The position numbers and the translations under genes were made by a program. 64,000 nucleotides of DNA from Anagrus nilaparvatae (taxonomy: Eukaryota; Arthropoda; Insecta; Hymenoptera; Mymaridae): contig JAKSXM010000007.1 in assembly GCA_022575985.1 (NCBI GenBank), positions 7,008,501 to 7,072,500 on the forward strand, given 5' to 3'. The notes under the pieces were generated by a model. The model had not been told where the DNA came from. It was given only the letters and a program-made list of their open reading frames with translations, and ran no database searches. This document shows, in pieces, positions 58,701-64,000 of this stretch (the first letter of the stretch is position 1; the number at the start of each line of letters is the position of its first letter).

Positions 58701-61051
58701 AAATTTTAGATTTCATTTTTGAAAATTTTCCAAAAATTAATCTAAAATTTCAAAAACTCTCCCCTAAACACTGTAAAAAACCCTAATAGAGTACATAATT
58801 TTTTCTGACACATTTACTTCATATTATTTTAAAACTGGCATAAAAAAAATTTTAGGTACTTAATATTTTGATTCATAATTTTTATATATGCCAAATATTT
58901 TATCCTTAAAAATAATAATCATTAATTATTAATTATTATGCAAGCAATCCATTAATTAATTATTTTTATTATTATTATTATAATTATTATTTTTTTGTTA
59001 TTTTTTTTTTGACAAATTTTTTTTATAATATTTTTTTTTACACAAACTTTTACACATACATTCATATACATTTATGCATGCATAATGTACAATTTTATAT
59101 ATTTAATAATGTGCTTGTATCTGAGTGTCTGTGTGTGTGTGTGTATTTTTGTAAAAGTGCAATTTTTAATTTTAATAATTATCATTTTTTTTAAAGTTTT
59201 TTTTTAAAACCCATTTTTTTTTGTTAAATCTGCCTGCAGTGTGCCTATAATATAATATCAGAAAAGTAAAATGAAAAATTTTTAATATTTTGAAAAATAC
59301 AAACATAACATAGACTTTTTTTTAGTTACATTTAAAATTTTATTATTATTTATTATTATTAATAGCAGAGAATATTTTTTTTGTATTTTTTTAGTTTTTT
59401 AATTAAGACGTTTATTTATGTACAATTATTACTTTTTTTTTAGTGTAAATATTTTTTTAAGAGACCGATCAACAGTCGCTTAGGAAAAGGATGAGATTCA
59501 CCCTTTATTAGTATATTAGTATTATTATTATTATTATTAATTAGTGCAAAAAAAAGTATTCGTAGAAAAAAAATGCGAATTTTTTTAAATAAAATTTTTT
59601 TTTATTTATCCTTAAGTTCTAAAATAAACTTAGAAAAAAATCCAAAATGGGCTGATATCTCTTATCTTAATCCAGTTGCGATGCGATCGTTTTTATTTTT
59701 AGTAAGTAATTTATTTTTTATTATTATAAATAACAATCACTTTTTTTTTACTTTATCCATAAAATCTAAACAATCAAATTCAATTTTAACGTAACTTTTT
59801 TTTTACAATTTTAACAGTTCATTTTCTGCTTTCAAAATTAAAAAAAATTGGTTAAATTGAATTTTTTTTCAGTAAGTATTGGCAGAAAATAATCTGTATT
59901 ACATTTTTTTGGGTGAAGATTTCTATCTATAAATATTTTTTTTAAAGATCTTTTTTTTTAAATCTAATATCGGAAGTATAAGAAGACTTTTTTTTTAATT
60001 ATCTCATTTAGATTTTTTGTATATTATGGAGTAATGAGAACTCAGGTGTATTAGACTGGTAGTTGTTTTAAAAATTTGGTTATTTATGCGGTTGCAAGAA
60101 TTTTAGCTCAGAAATGTTCGAAATCCTGACAACGAAAATTTTCAGCATCCCGCCCCTAAAAAATTTTCAAAACAACTTTCAGCCTATATTAAAAAATCTT
60201 TAAAATTTTAAGTCATAATGCAAAAAATTTCATTACACGCATGCGCATATTTAAAACACAATTTTCATATGAAAAAAAGAAATTAATTTATTAAAATATT
60301 ACTAAAAAATCACATTGTAAAAAATCCAAAAAAATACATTAAATTTAAAAATGTACATGAAAAAAAAAAATTGTAAAAATTTGCCATGATTTTCTATCAA
60401 TAAAACAAAAAAAGTACATTTAATTAAAAAAATATTCGTACTTTTTCCTTTCATCAAATGCAGAAAAACACAATGACAATAATATTTTTGATACAATAAT
60501 TTATGCATACTTTTAATTTGTAAGCAACAAACATTATTTAAAACTAAAAAAAAAAAATTACAATTCCTGTAGTTAAAAACTTAGTTTTTCTTTGTGTTTC
60601 CTTTCAAAGGAAAATTTACAAAAAAATTACAATTATTAAAAGACATAGAGTGAAGAAATCTATAAACATATTGTTTTACATTATTTGTTTTTTCATTTTT
60701 TAGCCTCTGCATTGCAGAAAATTTTATTTTGTATAATAAAAATTGTGAGGTTATTATTGAAGGAAAAAAAAAACAATAAAATATTATTTCAAGATGTTTT
60801 TTTTTTATCATTATAGGTAATTATGTAACAATATGTCATTTTTTTTTTTAATAAAGCTTTAACAAACTCTGACAAAAAACTTATTATATATTTATTTGTA
60901 TTTTTTAAAAGTTTTCAGCACGTATTTAACGAGATTATGTTGTTGTATAGAACGATTTTTGTATTATTTACGTATTTTGTAATTTCAAATAGTGTTGAAA
61001 AAATTTAATTTTTTTTTTTTAAATTTAATTTTATTAAATTTAAAGCCTTTT

Positions 61052-61276
61052 TCACTTAATTAATGGAGAATCTAAATTTTGATTAGCACTTGGTTGTTGT
61101 GATGGTGATGATACTGAAGGTAATGTTGAATTTTTTCCAACTTCGTTATTACCAGATGAATTGTTAGCTGAATTACAACCTTCTTTCATTTTGTCACAAT
61201 AATCTGAAAATACGTCACGAAATTTGGACCAGGACTTTTCTGGTACTGTTATGGCAGTTCTAAAATTTGTTTTGAC
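61052..61276 (-). CDS. Pur-alpha: Pur-alpha terminal coding exon
   Basis: Acceptor TTTTTCAG|GTCAAA; codes [20 protein letters not shown] and the low-complexity tail ending [12 protein letters not shown] (TGA 61052-61054). Phase 0 in. Confidence 0.93.
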   Translation of the reverse strand, partial: VKTNFRTAITVPEKSWSKFRDVFSDYCDKMKEGCNSANNSSGNNEVGKNSTLPSVSSPSQQPSANQNLDSPLIK

Positions 61277-63199
61277 CTGAAAAATTTTTAAAGGTTTCTT
61301 TTAGTAAATTTTGGTGAGTAAATTTTTCGATATTTTAAATTTGATTAAATTAGAACTTTTTTTGAAATACTCTAAAATTAGAATTTAAAACTAGCATTAA
61401 TTTTTATTAATTTAATTTAATAATTTCCTGTTTCTCTCATTTTCATTGTTTGAAGTCTATATAGTTTTCGAATCACTTAACTACAATGCTGCAAATAGTA
61501 TAATAACTATATTTTCAAAAGATTTAAATTTTGAGTATTTTCGAAAAATAGCCAAATTTTATCTTTGACAAAAGATTGAATTTTGGTTACATTTTTTGTA
61601 AAATAGTAAAAATCGTTTTTGAAAAATGTTATGGCAAAAAGTACTAAAATATTTTATTAAAATATTTTTATATATCTGAGTTAGATTCTTATCTACTTCA
61701 AAAGGTTAAGCCTATAAATTTTGTTTAAAAAAATTTGATATTTCTTCAATTACTTGAGATACTTTTTTTTATTTTTAATTTCAATGTTACCAATTTTACG
61801 TTCCAGTTAAAATGAAGGTGGGGTCATTTTAGCATAGATTTTTCCACAAAAAAATTTCGTATTTATCAAACTGTATTTTTTATTTAAAAAAATTGTGAGT
61901 TGTAATTATTTTTTAGTTGTACAATGAAAGAAAAAAAAAGAACAGTAGGGAGCGTAAAGCTAAGTTGATAAATTATATAATTCAATTAATTGCATTTCTT
62001 ATCATTTATTATGTAATCTAAATTAAGTTTTAACAGATAACTATCTTATCAAATATAAACTCACTCATTTTTCATAAAATTATAGATTGCAGTTTTTAAA
62101 AAAAAAGAAGCTCTGAAAAGAAACTAAGGATTCAGACATTGTATAGGTATGGCGTTTTATTTTTTTAATTTGATCATAGATTTTGATTCAGGATTAACGT
62201 GCTCTATCAGTTTCTGTAAAATCTCTTTTTGTGATTTAAAATTTAAATAATAATAGACACAAAGAAATTTCAAAGCAATTTACTTCTTTAGCTTAATTCA
62301 TTAAAAAAACTTGGACTGAAGATCCAAATCTAAGTTAAATTTTAAAATTTGCGACGAAATTTTGATTTTTTGAAAAAGTATAAATATTTTTTCATCTCTT
62401 TGAATTTTATGTAATTTATAATTACATGTCTTGAAACAAGCTTTTTTCTAAACGCATAAAAATATTTTTAATTACTGACTAACCTCTGAAATTCTCATAT
62501 AGATACCGCGGTTGTTTTGTCCAATGTCAAAATAGAAATTTTTATTGTCAACGCGCATGTAGCGACCGTCTGGTAAATCACCCTTAAAACCTCCATCATC
62601 TGTTCCAAATTCTTCAAGCAGATCTGTAAGAGCATCACGGAATTCGATCATTCCTTGTGCTGGTATGGCGATTTGCGTTCTTGGACCACCTCTCGTTATT
62701 GTTTGTGATACCTAATAAATAAATTAAATAATTAATTTAAATAAATATTTAAATTATTAAAGAACAAGACCAAAACTTACTCGTAGGAATCTTCCACGGG
62801 CATTTTCTTTAAGATCTAAATAATATCGCCGGTTATCCTTAACCATCATCTCAGATTTAAGTTTACCTTCGTCTGGTACATTATCTGGATTTGGTGGACC
62901 TAAGGATGCATAATAGTCACTAAATGTCGAGAGATGATCTCGGAATTCAGAGGCTGTACTAAGAGCCAAAAATATTTGGCTTCTCCTTCCATCAGCACCA
63001 ATCTTAAATAAAATAAATAAATTTAAATAAATTTTTTTTTTTATTATTATTTCAATAAAATATTTTATTTTCGTGTTTACCTCTGCTACTTTTATGAATT
63101 TTCCACGCTTATTTTGTTTAACATCCAGGTAAAACCGTTTACTCTGGATTTGCAACATCTTTGTTGCCAATTCCTGTTCATTCTGCTGACCTTGCTGAC
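61052..63199 (-). CDS. Pur-alpha: Pur-alpha, purine-rich single-strand DNA/RNA-binding protein (5' exon beyond window)
   Basis: Minus-strand join 63081-63199, 62781-63002, 62484-62711, 61052-61276 gives 794 nt, 264 residues plus stop; only the first coding exon is missing (right of the window). Pur-alpha binds GGN-rich single-stranded DNA and RNA, can unwind duplexes, and works in transcription and neuronal mRNA transport. Three PUR repeats are intact. [31 protein letters not shown] and [62 protein letters not shown] and [62 protein letters not shown] and [13 protein letters not shown]. Repeats I+II form the nucleic-acid unit and III the dimerisation unit in the family. The Ser/Asn/Gln-rich tail after repeat III is longer than in vertebrates and not conserved. 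Confidence 0.95.
62484..62711 (-). CDS. Pur-alpha: Pur-alpha exon: end of PUR II, start of PUR III
   Basis: Codes [20 protein letters not shown] through [20 protein letters not shown] and [11 protein letters not shown]. Acceptor TTATTAG|GTATCA, donor AGAG|GTTAGT. Phase 0 at both ends. Confidence 0.94.
62781..63002 (-). CDS. Pur-alpha: Pur-alpha exon: end of PUR I, start of PUR II
   Basis: Codes [20 protein letters not shown], then [20 protein letters not shown] and [17 protein letters not shown]. Acceptor TATTTAAG|ATTGGT, donor ACGA|GTAAGT, phase 0. Confidence 0.94.
63081..63199 (-). CDS. Pur-alpha: Pur-alpha exon: start of PUR I
   Basis: Acceptor TTTTACAG|GTCAGC, entering in phase 1 after a missing upstream exon. 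It codes [20 protein letters not shown] and [19 protein letters not shown]; donor AGAG|GTAAAC. The Gln-rich lead precedes the usual start of PUR I. Confidence 0.92.
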
Positions 63200-64000
63200 C
63201 TGTAAAAAACATTATAAATTAATTTCTGATATTTGAAAATTCAATAAAAATATTGAACAAAAGTTTTTATTTGGGTCATATCTATTATTAGAATGTTTAA
63301 TTCGGCGTAATTAATTTTTTTTTTTAATATATTTTTCGTAACTTTAAATATGTTATTAAATTTAATAAATTTTTTGAATATTTATGAGTATAATTAAAAA
63401 TAGTTTATATTCTGGTATAGTAGAGAAAAGCGAGGAGATGCTGCGATAAGATTATTCTGTGTAATCTGCATTAATATATAGGTACATGAAATTTTTGTGC
63501 AAGCACTATGTCACAACGAAAGTAAAAGTTTAACATTATACAGTTATTTTGCAGTTTTACTTTTAATTATTATACAATGTTAATATCAATCAAATATTTT
63601 GAACTTCAAGCAAACTGTTAAAAAATTCCAGCCGATACTAAATTAATTAATCCATGAATAAAATGTTAAACCATTTGGGTAAATTTTTTTTTATTTGTCA
63701 TTAGAGGGAAAATTCGAGTTTTAATTTTTTCCATTCAAAAATTAAAGTAGTAATTTGTGGTTCGGGATGCGAAATTGGATGGTTTCTTTGCAAGTTGAAT
63801 GCGAGGCTGACGCAAGGTGTGTAATAGACTCGTCTGTTATACACCCAATATTTTTTATACCTTTAGGCCGTCTTTATACCAGACAAGATTATCTTTTTTT
63901 TAAATTATATTTTTATGCATTTTAAATGGGAAATCATATAATAAAATTATATCGCCTGGTGTAGAAAGAGTCTTAATCAGATAACTAATTTTCTATTTTT
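63200..64000 (-). other. Pur-alpha first intron (partial)
   Basis: No ATG-bearing exon ending in a phase-1 donor was found on the minus strand, so the Pur-alpha first coding exon lies beyond the right edge. Otherwise AT-rich with nothing recognisable. Confidence 0.6.

Larger units (their letters stand above)
50120..61051. other. Gene-free AT-rich region between abrupt and Pur-alpha (convergent 3' ends)
   Basis: Extreme AT content, many A/T homopolymers, TA repeats (51.3, 52.8 kb), (AAT)n at 52648-52679, (TCTA)n at about 56807-56832 and (ATT)n near 59518-59540. It presumably holds long 3' UTRs of both genes. A let-7 7-mer seed match CTACCTC is at 52726-52732. A palindrome is at 51817-51886, and three copies of TGCCGAG(T/A)(T/C)GGTA lie at 57013-57089. 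No open frame with recognisable protein similarity. Confidence 0.6.

Noticed and set aside
63200..64000. Search for the Pur-alpha first coding exon
   Set aside because: No minus-strand ATG frame with a phase-1 donor and Gly/acidic lead sequence was found before the window edge.

Overview
The window is about 64 kb of very AT-rich eukaryotic nuclear DNA from an insect. The evidence is a recognisable abrupt gene (an insect BTB/zinc-finger regulator), introns of up to about 21 kb, many small inverted-repeat (MITE-like) elements and an R1-clade non-LTR retrotransposon remnant. The AT bias and MITE load would fit a parasitoid hymenopteran, but the sequence alone does not settle the order. No prokaryotic, organellar or viral genes were recognised, and there are no rRNA, tRNA or CRISPR features I can support.

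Four protein-coding genes are present. (1) 1141-2622, plus strand: a complete three-exon COA7 homologue (Sel1-like repeats, mitochondrial respiratory-chain assembly), predicted 234 aa. (2) 3833-7823, minus strand, with a distant alternative 5' exon at 29063-29527: the voltage-gated calcium channel beta subunit (Ca-beta), with SH3, HOOK and guanylate-kinase-like domains. The short form is 491 aa. An intron of about 21 kb full of mobile-element debris separates the two 5' exons. (3) 41411-50119, plus strand: abrupt (ab), a BTB-zinc-finger transcription factor. After a shared BTB and linker region (three coding exons), splicing can continue in the same phase into any of four C2H2 modules (43154, 46751, 47111, or 48469 plus 49600), predicting proteins of 502, 413, 412 and 624 aa. 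(4) 61052-63199 and beyond the right edge, minus strand: Pur-alpha, lacking only its first coding exon.

Layout: 1-1140, upstream of COA7, with repeat fragments; 1.1-2.6 kb COA7; 3.8-29.5 kb Ca-beta; 29.5-39.8 kb intergenic with a foldback element and a degenerate retrotransposon; 39.8-41.3 kb probable abrupt promoter and leader; 41.4-50.1 kb abrupt; 50.1-61.0 kb gene-free AT-rich sequence between the convergent abrupt and Pur-alpha genes; 61-64 kb Pur-alpha. The genes do not form a pathway. Ca-beta, abrupt and Pur-alpha are all known for neuronal roles, but I infer no functional cluster from that.

The most notable non-obvious signals are the four-way abrupt zinc-finger choice; a 1.16-kb near-perfect palindrome built of 123-bp tandem units inside a Ca-beta intron, which would fold into a long double-stranded RNA when transcribed; a second 0.7-kb foldback; several recurring short palindromic repeat families, in one place nested inside another element; and an acidic/polyQ Ca-beta exon with no ATG at its 5' side.
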